This document shows, piece by piece, positions 32,627 to 43,929 of a stretch of 64,000 nt of DNA (positions are counted from its first letter, which is position 1; each line of letters starts with the position of its first letter). The position numbers were made by a program, and so were the translations under genes. The notes below the pieces were generated by a model. The model was not told the origin of the DNA, did no database searches, and saw only the letters and a list, made by a program, of their open reading frames with translations. Source of the stretch: Cryptomeria japonica (lineage: Eukaryota > Streptophyta > Pinopsida > Cupressales > Cupressaceae); NCBI RefSeq assembly GCF_030272615.1, contig NC_081410.1, positions 189,553,619-189,617,618 of the forward strand. The letters run 5' to 3'.

Positions 32627-35204
32627 TGTTAGACATATCTAATACCAAGAGTAAACTGAGAGGGGGGGGGTGAATCAACTTACTATAAAAAATCAAAACT
32701 ATTGCATATCAAAACCTTTGAACCGAAGCACAAAGAAATAGATACAATGAAAGATAGAACATGAAAGCACGATACACACAACACCAATATTTTTGACGTT
32801 GAAAACCCAATAAAGGGAAAAACCATAGTGGGAAACCCTACCCACAATCAGATAATATTTTTGCAAAAATATGTGAAATGATTATAGTGGGGATTGCACT
32901 TGCAATTAGGCCAACCACTTAGAGAGCACTGCTCATCACCAAGGAAAGTCTCACTGACTTACATAAACATCAGACTACAATACAGAAAGAATGAACTGTG
33001 AAAGTAGCATCTACTAATGCTTGATATAGTTCCGGTTAAGCACAGATGTCTTCTCTGCAATACAAAACCTTCTCAAACCTTCACTAAATGATATAACCTT
33101 GTTCGCACATAAACCACTCTTTGATAATGCAGAAATAAATATCAACACACAAATTACATGAATAAGTCACCTATAAATACAAATCATCAACCTTATTGAA
33201 AAGGTTGGCTAAACCCTAAACCCATAAACCCATAATTATAAAAATTACATCACATGATACCACCAAACCAATATTATGATTTACATTACATAGAATGGAC
33301 CTAAATCAAGTAACCAAACAATTTCATCCTCTAAAAATTTCACTAAGATCAAAATCCAACATGCTTCACCAACTGGTAGAAACCCTCAGTGAAATAACAA
33401 AAAGTCTAACCAAATCCAAATAGGACCATCATAACAACATGCTAGCCAATGCAACACCACCAAACAACTAGGACATGATCAGGAAGTACCTTCAACATGA
33501 TAAAAACCATTCCCATAAGCCAGACCAAAATCGTTTGACCAAATCACCAAATATTGCTTACCGATAAAGCTAACCAGTACAAGGAAATATCAGTCGGGAA
33601 CAAAAGTGATAGCAACCAGAGCACCAAATCATGAACCAACAGAATGTGGCAAGCATATAACTTGTTGTCATTTTTAGATTGTTGGAATTTTGCATATAGA
33701 TTGCATTAATGATATGTTGTCATTGATGTCAATTGAACCGATGAATGGTATTCATGATACTGTTGATGTTATTGTTGTTATTGCTATTGTCTTGTAACCG
33801 ATATGATAAACTTTGAGGAAGATGTAGTAAACCGGTATATGGTAGTTTGTAAGTTGAACCGATGTAAAGGGTTAAACCTTTCCATATTATGTAACCGGTA
33901 AACCCTAACCGATCAAGTTTGTTGGTTTAAGATCTAATATTGAGCGGTAATGATGGAGACACGTGTGATCATTGTATGAGGATAAGTTTAGATTGATTTG
34001 GTGCATTTGTTTGATTGTCTTGGGAAGGAGCAAAGTGGATTGCATCAAATGCATAGCGCGTGATGAGTTACAAGTCCAATGAAGAGGTGATAATGGAGCG
34101 GTTGGAATTTTCTTTTAGAATGTGAAGAGATTGTTATGATTTCTAACGGTCAAGATTGTATCGACTTGTTTGTAATCTCAATGATGAGAATTAGGTTTTT
34201 ATTGTGTTACCGACCTAGTTGATTTGTATTTAAGGTCGATGATATTGTTTTGTTAAGAGTTGGCAAAGTTGGCAAGATTGGTAGAAACCAGTTGATTGTG
34301 TGGTTGCCTAACCAGTGGATGGATTTGTAGCTTGAGTAAAGGCATATTGAAGCTTAAGAAGGATTTGGTCAAGCAGATGCAGTGCTATTCAGACAAATCA
34401 AGAAAACCTATTGTTTTCTAACAATTACAACAAAAATTGAAATCCCCTAACCGGGTAATCTCTAACAAGCTTGGTTACTTTCTAAATCCCCTAACTGGGT
34501 GATTCCTAACAGAATCAATTCTTAACAAGACTTATTGTAAAAGATTTAATAGACATGGCTCCTAATAGGGCGAACTTCAGAAGAGTTCAGATAGCTATCC
34601 TTGTGAGTCTCATGTCACCATGGTTTTTATGTATTTGGGTTTTCCACGTATAAATATTTCTGTCAAGTGGTGAATTCTTTTGTGGTTATGATCTTATTTG
34701 TTGATTTGATTGACTACTTAACTATTCTGATAAGGCATGATAACTGAAAGCATTAAGAGATGAATATGCTGACATATGATTAAGCATTTTTTATGTTTAC
34801 AAGATTGAAGTTGTTTACTGTTAAGCTGTTATAACAGTGAAATCGGTTGATGTTGGTTAATGTTGGTTGATGTTGAGTAATCTTTGAGATATTATCTTGA
34901 CAGAGTTATTTGTTGATAAGTTTATTTTGAGTTTGGGAGTTTGTATCAGTTTTTCAGTTTACTGATTCACTCCCCCTTCTCAGTAATCTACCAGATACTT
35001 ATTCTTTCATCATACCATCATAACTATCTAGAATAATCATCCAAAACTGATTCCAGAGATTTGATCATACCGGATCAGAATCATAGCCAAAACCAAGATG
35101 ATTGCCAAGACTAACCAGGATAGGTCCAATCGGGATTGCCTCCAACCGGGATACAGTGTTGACATCAATGACAACACTTAACCAAATCTAGCGTATTTCC
35201 GACA
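32627..35204 (-). repeat. Element 1 5' LTR (with one LTR insertion)
   Basis: Minus-strand start TGTCGGAAATACGC at 35204, end ...TCTAACA at 32627. It aligns with the 3' LTR on both sides of the inserted material and provides empty sites for the solo LTR (32971) and TRIM (33461). It carries the R hairpin complement (32796-32824) and U5 motif (32641-32667). The net length without the insert is about 1.2 kb. Confidence 0.85.
33662..35032 (+). mobile_element. Copia LTR inserted in element 1 5' LTR
   Basis: LTR limits TGTTGGAATTTTGC (33680) to ...ACCATCA (35020), opposite in orientation to its host. It has TTGTCATTGATGTCAA at 33718, the R hairpin at 34622-34650 and the U5 motif at 34963-34986. Sequence order matches element 2 LTRs (for example the shared GCGTGATGAGTTACAAG). 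Flanking ATAAC (33657-33661) and ATAAT (35033-35037) fit a target duplication, but 18 and 12 extra bases lie between these and the LTR ends. The joint is therefore not fully resolved. Confidence 0.75.
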
Positions 35205-36300
35205 TGAGTCACATGAAGAATGATTTTTTTATGTTGGACAAACCCTATCCAATCACGAAGGAGATTATTTTGGCTATTATTGGCCTTTGCGATAGTGTGA
35301 GTGTATCGATTAAGAAGATAGTAAAGAACAGAGAGGTTGAAACTCTAACTGGTGTGACAGGTGATTAGAGAGCATTGTTGATAAACAAAATCATTAATCT
35401 TGTTGTGAGGTATATAGCATATGGAATATCCTATAAGATTTATTTTAGAAATAGAGAAGGTTCAACTTTGGCTATTGCAGTGTGTGTTGCGCATAAGATT
35501 TCTATAGAAGATGTTGTATTTGATTTGTGTGAATTGTTAAAGGATCAACTGTTAGAAAATATTAAAATGTCAAAAGATCAAGATTATTCCTTCCAATTTG
35601 GATCATTACTTGTGTGTTTGGTTGTGTATTCTCTGGGATCCCTTTCGGCTAAGGAGAATGTTATATGGGAATCTTGACTCTCGATTGCTAGGCAAATATT
35701 TTGATATCTTAATGGATTGGATAAGAGAGAATATGCATGAAATTCTTATTTCAAATCATTTATGGATATGTGGAGTATCGGTTTGGTATCTCTTGCTACT
35801 AGTTCGTCTAGGGAGAGTTCTTCCTCTGAAAAGAGAAAATGGAAAGATACAGTGCCTTCTAGTTCTTTAAAATCTAAGAAGCGAAAGAAGGATTAGAATG
35901 TGGAAGACATTGTTGTGACTGAAGATCCAAAATCTCCTATGACTAAGAGAGATGTGGTTATTGTAGAGAAGAAAGAAAAAGTATCCAAATCTGATGATGA
36001 TGAGTTTGATTTTTTTGGAAATTATTGGCAGAGGAGATGGAATAAAGAAGATTGAAGAGATGTGTCTTACTTTTGTTGAGGCGGATAGAATTAAGAATGT
36101 TTTGATAGATCATTTGCTTGTGAACAATATTAAAATTGAAGATGTTAGTGATGTGCTTCCTAATTCTTTGTTTGAGTTAGTTAAAGAGAAATTGTTTGGG
36201 CAACCTATTAGTGTAGATGATTAAGAGACGAAAGCTAATAACATGCAAAGTATGTTGGAGAAATGCAATTATGCACAAAGGGATCTATCCGAATACATAA
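35205..36300 (+). pseudogene. Copia extra ORF, 3' part (env-like position)
   Basis: Continues the frame cut at 25040: HMKNDFFMLDKPYPITKE, IILAIIGL, a stop near 35368, then INKIINLVVRYIAYGISYKI and IAVCVAHKISIEDVVFDLCE to about 35679. Further pieces are EKRKWKDT, KSKKRKKD (a basic cluster) and, in another frame, EADRIKNVLIDHLLVNNI. No signal peptide or transmembrane segment is evident, so it is not an obvious envelope protein. It sits between where pol would be and the 3' LTR. The helix-rich pattern around PITKEIILAIIGL resembles LINE ORF3. Function unknown. Confidence 0.6.
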
Positions 36301-37016
36301 AATGAAATGAGATATATTATCGATAGTGCTAGCAAAATTTAGAGGTATTGTCTTTCATGGCTGACTGCTACAGTGTAGTATAAAGAAAAGATTGAAGTTG
36401 TTGAAGAAGAATTGTGTTCTTTGGGTACGTCATTTGATTTTTTGAGTGACAAAGATGGAGAGAAAAGGGAAAAGGTAAATTATCTTCAATCTGAGTTATT
36501 ATTGTTGCAAAGGGAAAGGGAATACTTTGTGATTATTTTCTAGAAGGTCAAGGAAAATTTTGAAGCTAAACTAGATCACTTTTTGGTATTGCTTGGTCAT
36601 GTGGTTGAGTATGAGTGAAATCCATCTACTTTGGACAATTTCTCTCATGTTGTTGATATGTTGGTGGAGTGTAGGAGTTTACCTATTAGCATTAAGTTGG
36701 CTATTCACTCCTAGAAGTTTCTCCTTTGAGATCTTAAGGAGAAGTATAAATAGATATTTCAGAAGAAAAGCGGTTGAGAATCCTTTTTAGTTGATATACA
36801 ATTTTGACATTCTTTTTGCAGCTGACCAAATTCATTTATTTTCTTCTTTTTTATCAAAGGCACCTTTTGTCCTTGATGTCAAAGGGGGAGAAAGGTAAAT
36901 GGAATAGGAGAAAGGTAGTATTATGGAGATATATGAGTAAGGGGGAGTTATATGTAGATGTGTATCTGAGTTTATTCTTTTTGAGATATTTTTTCATCAA
37001 TGACAAATGGGGAGAT
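36301..37016 (+). promoter_or_regulatory. 3' untranslated region with three polypurine tracts
   Basis: Stop-rich DNA in which AAAGGGGGAG occurs at 36881-36890, AAGGGGGAG at 36939-36947 and AAATGGGGAGA at 37005-37015. The last is adjacent to LTR B. CATCAATGACAA (36995-37006) just before it is the exact reverse complement of TTGTCATTGATG inside LTR B (37036-37047). Confidence 0.7.
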
Positions 37017-38033
37017 TTTTGGATTTGTGTGAATGTTGTCATTGATGTCAAACCCGATATTATAGTTAGGATCAGACGTGGTATGTTGTTGTTAAGTTAT
37101 TGGAGGCAATTTTTGTATTGTAGGTTGAGCATTAATGGAAGATAGGTATGTATGTGATATGTAACAATAAGGCATATATGATCTACTAGAGTCATTTTCA
37201 AAAGATCCTCTTCTCCATAATCCTGTGTTATGCTTATCTTGGTTTGTATCTAGTTCCAACATCAGTGGTATCAGTCATAGTAGTTATACCAGTTGTATTG
37301 GTTGTATCATGTATCAATTGCTATCAAAATGATTATATTGCATCATACTTTATCTTGGAGTTGGGAGTTATTATGCTTGGAGGTTGTGCTTATGGGTTTG
37401 GTAGACCCTCGTTTCATTCTGATTATTAAGGCAACATAGTAGTTACTGAGTAGTATATGAACAAAGGAGTATATAGCAAAGTCAGAGTGTAGACAATGTT
37501 GCAATAATCCTTTACTGGATCTATTGCAAGTGATTGGTTCGATAGAGTAGTGCAGTAATCCCTTATCAAAATTGTTGCAGGCGATTGTGGACAGTGGTAC
37601 ATTGATCCCTTACCCAACGAGTTGTGAGTTCTATGAATTGTTATTTGAGCTTAATTTGGAACTAACCTCATGCATTAGGAGATGCAATATTCCTCACTTC
37701 AATTATTTTCTATTGTAGCAAGCATTCCAATAGTCAGTTGCTTTTGTACCTAGCAGTGAGTCATCTGACAATGAGCCACCCCTTTTGTAAACACCATATA
37801 ACTAGTTATATTATGTTGAGAGTAAAACATTTTATGGTTTTTCCTATTTGGGTTTTCCATGTATAAAATTTTGTGTTTAATTTGTGGTTGCGTTATTTGT
37901 ATATTCAATATTTTCTATTTCATGTTGATGAGCTTAATTGATGAAATTGATATATCAGTAAAATCTTTAGAAATTGTGGGAATACTAATTCATCCCCCCT
38001 CTCAGTATTTCTATCCATTCAACCAATTCAACA
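37017..38033 (+). repeat. Copia LTR B (shortened)
   Basis: Starts TTTTGGATTTGTGTG (expected TGTTGG) and ends CCAATTCAACA at 38033. It matches LTR A throughout but lacks the block corresponding to 22525-22823 of A, including the TATA run. It has the R hairpin at 37836-37862 and U5 motif at 37988-38009. It is the 3' LTR of the plus-strand element that element 1 interrupts. Confidence 0.85.
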
Positions 38034-38415
38034 AGTGGTTATTTCCCATCCTTCTTGCTAGATGCATAAGTTGGTGCATCTATCTAGGGGAAGAAACTCA
38101 AGTTACATATTTTTCTTCTAAATTAATGTTGGCTATCCCTCAAGAGGAGCATGGAATATGTTGGTTGTTGCTAATAGAGGGAGCATGTGTAAGATAGAGA
38201 AAGAATGCAAATGATTGTCATATCAGTGAAGAGAGTGCATATGAATGCTAAGAAAGAGAGAAAGAGACTGAAGATGAACTAATGTAGGTCCTATTGAAGA
38301 CTGTTTCCCTTTGTCCTTGATGTCAAATAGGGAAAGAAAGTGAAGGAAGGGGAGAAAGTGCAAATGATTAGTGTTGTATTATGTGAGTGTTGCCATCAAT
38401 GAAAAAGGGGGAGAT
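38034..38415 (+). other. Short internal segment between two copia LTRs
   Basis: After LTR B, a mutated primer-binding site (AGTGGTTATTT) is followed by about 370 bp without a gene. It contains TTTGTCCTTGATGTCAAA and purine tracts near 38325-38360, then AAAAGGGGGAGA at 38403-38414 against the next LTR. It looks like the extreme remains of an element interior: leader and 3' untranslated part, with everything between deleted. Confidence 0.55.
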
Positions 38416-39106
38416 TGTTGATAGTTGTTGTCATTGATGACTAAGTTTTGTCATTGATGTCAACCCTCAACTTGTGTGTTATCATTGATGATCACCTTTA
38501 TGGAAGTATATGTTGTTGATGTGTTGTGTTGATTATTGGAGGTTGTTGTATTGTTGTCATTGATGTCTCAAGTGTTGATAAAATTTTGTAGAGTGTAGAT
38601 GGTGTACTATGATGATTTCATTTATGTTATCCCTTAGTGGTGTGGAGGTTGATGGAGATTGTTGTCATTGATGTCTTATGTTGAGTGATGTTTTGTCATT
38701 AATGAAGAGTGAAACTGTGTTGTTTGGAGATAGTGTAGATGGCTAATTGTTGTCCTATTAGTTATATGTCCACCCTCTTGCTATTTATGTCTAAACCTAA
38801 TGTGTTATGGTATCTTTCTTAATTAATCTTAGGATGATGATGATATGTAATGTGGAAGAATAGTGATGGTGTTGAAGCTCATGATTGGATAACATAGATG
38901 GTATCATGATGATATCATATTGAGATGAGGATTAGAAGTATTAAAATAAGGATTAGAAGTATGCTGATGTGATGGTGATGATATTGCATATGTTAAAGGA
39001 TGTTGGGTCATCCAATTGGTGTTATTTAGTGAGAAAATGATGTTGTAAGGATGTTATCATTGTTGTAGGTTGGTGAAGTGTGAAGTGCAGGAATGTGTAT
39101 TGAAGG
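38416..39106 (+). repeat. Copia LTR, 5' part, interrupted by element 2
   Basis: Starts TGTTGATAGTTGTTGTCATTG right after a purine tract. The U3 motif TTGTCATTGATG recurs about five times between 38428 and 38710. It is cut at 39106 by element 2. I could not recognise the R hairpin or U5 motif on the other side (46407 onward), so the rest is lost or very divergent. Confidence 0.65.
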
Positions 39107-40501
39107 TGATAATATGATGAAACTATAAAGATCCGGTCAACTACTGAGAGGGAGGGGGGAGGGTGAATCAGTGGATAGAAAATTAGCTTAACTTTCACCA
39201 AACTTATTTCCAACTTAGAATCAAATCACAAATTTTATTGGTTTAGTCACTTAAAACAAGTCTGCAACTGCACTGTTAAACATTACCGATTGACCTAATA
39301 CTTCAATGATATAATGCAACAGATCTGAAACTTAAATACCATTTGACCAAAACCTTAAACCACTTCACTAATACCAGTAATAACATATTTTAGATCATTT
39401 CCAGTCATTTAAATATATCTATGTAGATTTACCAGTCATTCATATCAACCATACCAAAAAACACATCATAAAATCATTCACCACTTGACACAATGATTTT
39501 TCACATGGAAACCCAAATGGGAAAAAACACACTAGGGATGAATACCCACAAGTATTCTTTGAACTCTTCTGAAGTTCACCCTATTAGGAGCTAAGCCTAG
39601 TTAGAAGCTAGGAACATATTCAGTTAAGGACCACCCAGTTAAGGGATTGACTACAAATACCATGTTAAAGGTAATACCCTATTAAAGGAAACCTCAGTGG
39701 AGGATTTAAAATCCAAGCTAATGGATCACCTGGTTAGAAGATTTCAACAACAAGCCTGTTAGAGCTTACCCTATGAGGGGATTTTAAAACTTCGGTAATG
39801 GTTAGAGAACAATAGGTTCTTTGATCGATCTAAAAATAACACTTCCTTGTTGAATCAAATCCTTTACCGCTCCTATCCACCTTCACATCATTCTGCAGAG
39901 ACACCTCCGAGTTCAACAACAATCACTTTCACACTCTAACAAATTGCCAACACTTCATTCAATCAATCTATCGACCTTATAAGAAAATACATTAGGTTAG
40001 TAACACAACACAGACACTACAATTCTCATAGAGATTACAAACACATCGGTTCAATCTTGATCATTAGATTACATTGCAATCAACTTCACATTCTTCTAGG
40101 CATCTACAACCACTCATGGATCACCTAACTTTGAATCTTGTAACTCATCACGCATTTGCCACTTCATACTATGCATTCGATCAATCCCAAGATAAATGAT
40201 TATCTTTACACGCCAAAACCATCTAGAAAATTATCACGTGCAAAATGCATACGTGGCATCTTCATCACCAATCATCATCCGATCATAAACCATCATAATC
40301 AATCTCCAAGCTTCATCGGTTAGGGTTCTGCTTCTCAACTGGTTAGGGTTACCGATTGAACTTTACTGCTTCAATACTAGTTGCTTTTATTGCTTCATTA
40401 CCGGTTGTTTTTACTGCTTCATTACTAGTTGCTATACTACTTCATTATCGGTTTCTATTGACATCAATGACAATACTTCCAATCTTCATGCAATGCCAAC
40501 A
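39107..40501 (-). repeat. Element 2 3' LTR
   Basis: Minus-strand start TGTTGGCATTGCATGAAG at 40501; the U3 motif TTGTCATTGATGTCAA follows. R hairpin complement at 39503-39528, U5 motif at 39142-39171, end ...ATTATCA. The length equals the 5' LTR exactly. Confidence 0.9.
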
Positions 40502-40740
40502 TACTCCCCCTTGGCATTGATGGCAATACAAATATCAATACCAATTAATTGTCATGATGATTCAGGTATAGGAATCCCGGTTTACATTTTTTACCATATA
40601 CTCTTCTTCAATTGTATCTTCATATCTTCAGCAATCAATCATATACTTTTCTCCCCCTTTGACAACAATACCAAAGTGAAGGTAAACTATTCTGTATCTT
40701 AGCCATACTTCACCGATCTGCAATGAGCTGCTCCCCCTAT
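40502..40740 (-). promoter_or_regulatory. Polypurine tracts before element 2 3' LTR
   Basis: Minus-strand tracts CCAAGGGGGAGTA (40513-40502, LTR-adjacent), AAAGGGGGAGAA (40660-40649) and ATAGGGGGAG (40740-40731). CATCAATGCCAA before the first tract pairs with TTGTCATTGATG inside the LTR (plus-strand 40462-40473 with 40511-40522). It repeats the layout of element 1 and LTR B. Confidence 0.72.
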
Positions 40741-40849
40741 GAAGTAGATCCATACTACACCAATCCTTCTTCAAGATTTTCAATAGGCTTCGGGATTGAT
40801 GTCTTCCATATCTGCTTAATTGAATTCATGTAGGGGTACAACCCTAACT

Positions 40850-41420
40850 CACCTTTGTGTTATGCAAATGTAGCTTTAGGTAGAGGTTTAGTAAAAATAT
40901 ATGCTAGCTATTCTTTAGTGGAAACATGCTCCTGTGATACATCTTTGCTTTCAACTTTCTCTCTCAAGAAATGATACTTCAACTCTATATGCTTTGTCCT
41001 AGCATGCAACACCAAGTTCTTAGAAATATTTATAGCACTTGTGTTATCACATAAAATTCTTATTGGTTCTGATATCTTCAGCTTGAAACCTTCCAATACA
41101 TATTTCATCCAAATTGCTTGGGTACAATTCATGTAAGCTGTAACATATTCAACTTCTGTTGTTGATTGAGAGATACAACTTTGTTTCTTGCTGCTCCATG
41201 ACACTAATCTGTCTCCAAGAAAAAATGCTCCTCCAATTGCACTCTTCCTGTCATCAAAATTGCCTGCCCATTCTGCATTAATATAGACTTTTGAGTCAAA
41301 GTATCCTGCATATGGATACTATAATCCATAATTTATTGTGCTTTTCAAGTATCTAAAAATCCTTTTGGTTGCAATCATGTGTGACTCCTTTGGATTTTTC
41401 TGAAATCTAGCAACCAATCC
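40850..41420 (-). pseudogene. Element 2 RNase H
   Basis: MSWSSKKQSCISQSTTEVEY carries the catalytic Glu region, then TQAIWMKYVLEGFK, IRILCDNTSAINISKN (catalytic Asp), HARTKHIELKYHFLREKVES. The upstream Asp block lies in the stop-broken part toward 41420. The C-terminus ends near 40850. The frame differs from that of RT, showing at least one indel between them. Confidence 0.85.
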
Positions 41421-41422
41421 TA

Positions 41423-42230
41423 CTACATGAGCAATGCTGGTCTGTTGTGGACAACATAATACAACTTACCTATCATGGATTTGTATTCCTTTTCATCAAC
41501 TGATACAAAATCATCTTCCTTTGACAATTTATAGCCTATAACCGTTGGTGTTCCAACTGGTTCACAATCTCCCATTCCAAAATTTTTCAATACTTCCTTC
41601 ACATACTTGGATTGTGTAATAAAGATTCCTTCCTTTATCTGTTGGATTTGCAAACCTATGATTTTTTTTTTATCTCACCTACCAATGAAATCTCAAATTC
41701 ATTCTTTATTTTATTAGCAAAATCATGAAACATATCATCATTACCTCCAAAAATGATATCATCAATAAATACCTCACTTACCAGTATTTTATCTCCTTCT
41801 GTCTTGAGATATATGTTACTATCTTCATTGGTTCTTTGAAAACCTATCTTTACTAAGTGAGAGTACAATCTTTCATACCATGCTCTTGGTGCTTGTTTCA
41901 GTCCATATAGTGCCTTATGTAGCTTGCAGGCCATATCCTTTTCTTTAGTTAATGCATAACCATTTGGCTGTTCTATGTAGACTTCTTCTTCCAATATTCC
42001 ATTTAAGAATGTTGATTTAACATCCATCTGATATACCTTAAATCCTTTGTATGCTGCAAATGCAAGTAGAATCCTTATTCCTTCCAATCTTGATACTGGT
42101 GCAAATGTCTCACCATAATATTCACCTTCCTCTTGTGCATATCCTTTGCATACCAGTCTGGCTTTATTCCTGACCACTGTTCCATCTTCATTCAATTTCT
42201 GAATACCTACTTTGTGCCTATTACATTCTT
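41423..42230 (-). pseudogene. Element 2 reverse transcriptase
   Basis: [40 protein letters not shown] (Asp), [20 protein letters not shown] and [11 protein letters not shown] (FIDD at the active site, where relatives have YVDD). A run of A/T at 41658-41668 shifts the frame after SLVGEIK. The following block QIQQIKEGIFITQSKYVKEV is in another frame, 41653-41423. The domain is otherwise complete. Confidence 0.86.
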
Positions 42231-42483
42231 GTTTTTTGGTCTGGGTACCAATGACTAGGTATTATTCTTCTCTATCTGATCAAGTTCTTCTTCTATTGCC
42301 TTGATCCAGTGTTCATCTACAAAGGCTTCTTTTGCTGTTCTAGGCTCAATGGTGGAGATCATACAATATTTTTCTCTTAGCCCTCTTCTAGTTAACATAC
42401 CTGCATTCTTGTCTCTAATAATCTGATATGGGCTATGATTGAGTCTGACATACCTTGGAATAACATGATCTTAGTTTTCAGGT

Positions 42484-42512
42484 TCTTCTTCTTCTTCTTC
42501 TTCTTCTTCACT
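42484..42512 (-). repeat. Glu-coding GAA triplet run in element 2 pol
   Basis: Plus-strand TTCTTC triplets, about nine in a row. On the minus strand they code a run of Glu in the linker between integrase and RT. A coding microsatellite of this kind changes length without shifting frame. Confidence 0.8.
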
Positions 42513-42689
42513 TTCTTCATCTTCTGCTAGACCTTCTTGTTCCAGTTGAACTGGGGATTCTATGTTCAGTCCTCCAACTTCTGGCTTTACCAGTTCTAGT
42601 TCAAAAAATAGCGTGTTTGGTTCTTCTTCTTTCTCTTTGTTGGTTTCTCTAGATTTTTCAGGAAATTCATCTACTCAGACATTGACACT

Positions 42690-43400
42690 TTCAATGATCT
42701 TCTTAGTCTAGTTGTTGTAGCACTTGTAAGCTTTGCTCTTGGTGGAGTAACCAAGAAATATGCCTTCATCACTTTTGGCATCAAAATTTCTAATATAATC
42801 ACTTCTTTTAATAAAGCATTTTCTACCAATTTTTTTGAAGTAACTGACATTCAGTGATCTACCATACCAGTATTCATAGGGTGTTTTGTCCTTACCTCTT
42901 TTGAACAATATACAATTCATTGTATAAATAGCTATACTGACAACTTCTCTCCAAAGTGTCTTAGCTACACCTCCTTATATTAACATAGTCCTATCAGCTT
43001 CAACCACTGACTGATTGTTCCTTTCTGGAATACCGTTCTACTGTGGTGTCCTTGGTGCATATAGCTACCTCTTGATCCCATTATTTTCACAAAATCTAGT
43101 GAATTTCTTTGAAGTAAATTCACCACCTTGATCAGTTCTTAAACATTTTAACTTCCTTCCACTTTCATTTTCAACCAGGGCTCTAAATGCCTTAAATTTT
43201 TTGAATGCTCATGTCTTTTCTTTCAAGAATGTGACCCACATCATCCTTGAGTAGTCATCGGTAAATATCATGAAGTATCAATCACTTTGAATACTCCTAG
43301 TCCTCATTGGTCCACATAGGTTGGTATGAACCAAATCTAGCAAATGTTCAGCTGAGAAAGATTTGCTCTTGAAGGTTGAGGATGCCATTTTCCCTAACTG
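42690..43400 (-). pseudogene. Element 2 integrase catalytic region
   Basis: From high to low coordinate: LVHTNLCGPMRTRS (first Asp position changed to Asn within HTN), a DDYSRMMWV-like block, CLRTDQGGEF (second Asp), NG-PERNN (last Glu), then YEYWYGRSLNVSYFKKIG and KSDEGIFLGYSTKSKAYKCY. Stops near 43064 and 43040. The loss of the first catalytic Asp would by itself inactivate it. Confidence 0.8.
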
Positions 43401-43925
43401 ACATTCCTTGCACAAAGCATTCACCGGTTTGTCCAACTGTGGAAATCCTCTTATTGATTTTGACTTGCTGACTCTTACAATGTTATTAAAATTCGCATGA
43501 CAAAACCTCTGATGCCAAAGCCAACTATCTTCTACTTTTGCAATCAAACAACTATTGACTTTAGAGTTTAAGTGAAATAGGTTACCTTTGGTTTGTTTTC
43601 CAGTTGCAATCAGTTCACCTTTGCTTCCAAAGATCTTACAAACTCCATTATTGAATTCTAATGGGTAACCTTTGTCATTGAGTTGAGAAACACTCAAAAG
43701 ATTGTGTTTCAGACCTTCAACCCAGTAGACATCATTTGTCCTACTCTTACCATCTAGGGAAATGGATCCTTTGCCTTTCACCATGCAGGGAGTGTTATTT
43801 CCAAAACTGACAACACCTCCATCAAATTCTTCCAATGTTAAAAAATTGCTCCGGTCACCAGTCATGTGGTGTGAACAACCAATGTCTATAATCCAATTAT
43901 CTAAATTATCCAAGTGAGAGACCAA
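43278..43925 (-). pseudogene. Element 2 protease to integrase zinc domain
   Basis: An open frame of 215 codons. NWIIDIGCSHHMTGDRSNF shows the protease site with Ser of DSG changed to Ile. VEGLKHNLLSVSQL and GKQTKGNLFHLNS belong to the GAG-pre-integrase region. WLWHQRFCHANF and LCKECQLGK are the HHCC zinc-binding residues of integrase. Upstream it joins gag in the same frame after one stop. Confidence 0.85.
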
Positions 43926-43929
43926 TGCC

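Larger units (their letters stand above)
25041..35204 (-). mobile_element. Ty1/copia element 1, nearly complete, nested
   Basis: Order on the minus strand: 5' LTR (35204-32627), primer-binding site (32626-32611), gag, protease, integrase, RT, RNase H (32620-28345), polypurine tracts, 3' LTR (28049-25041). It is flanked by TGAGT. The polyprotein has few stops and about two frameshifts. Its LTRs carry three later insertions: a solo LTR (25386-26862), a TRIM-type element (27339-27681) and another LTR (33680-35020). Without those, both LTRs are about 1.2 kb. It is the younger of the two big copia layers, as it interrupts the plus-strand element. Confidence 0.9.

Noticed and set aside
35205-36300. 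Calling the copia extra ORF an envelope gene
   Set aside because: No signal peptide, transmembrane segment or cleavage site is visible; only the position is env-like.
22106-38038. AGGGG before LTR A and AGTGG after LTR B as a target duplication
   Set aside because: The sequence before LTR A is the purine tract end of another element interior, so the likeness is expected by composition.
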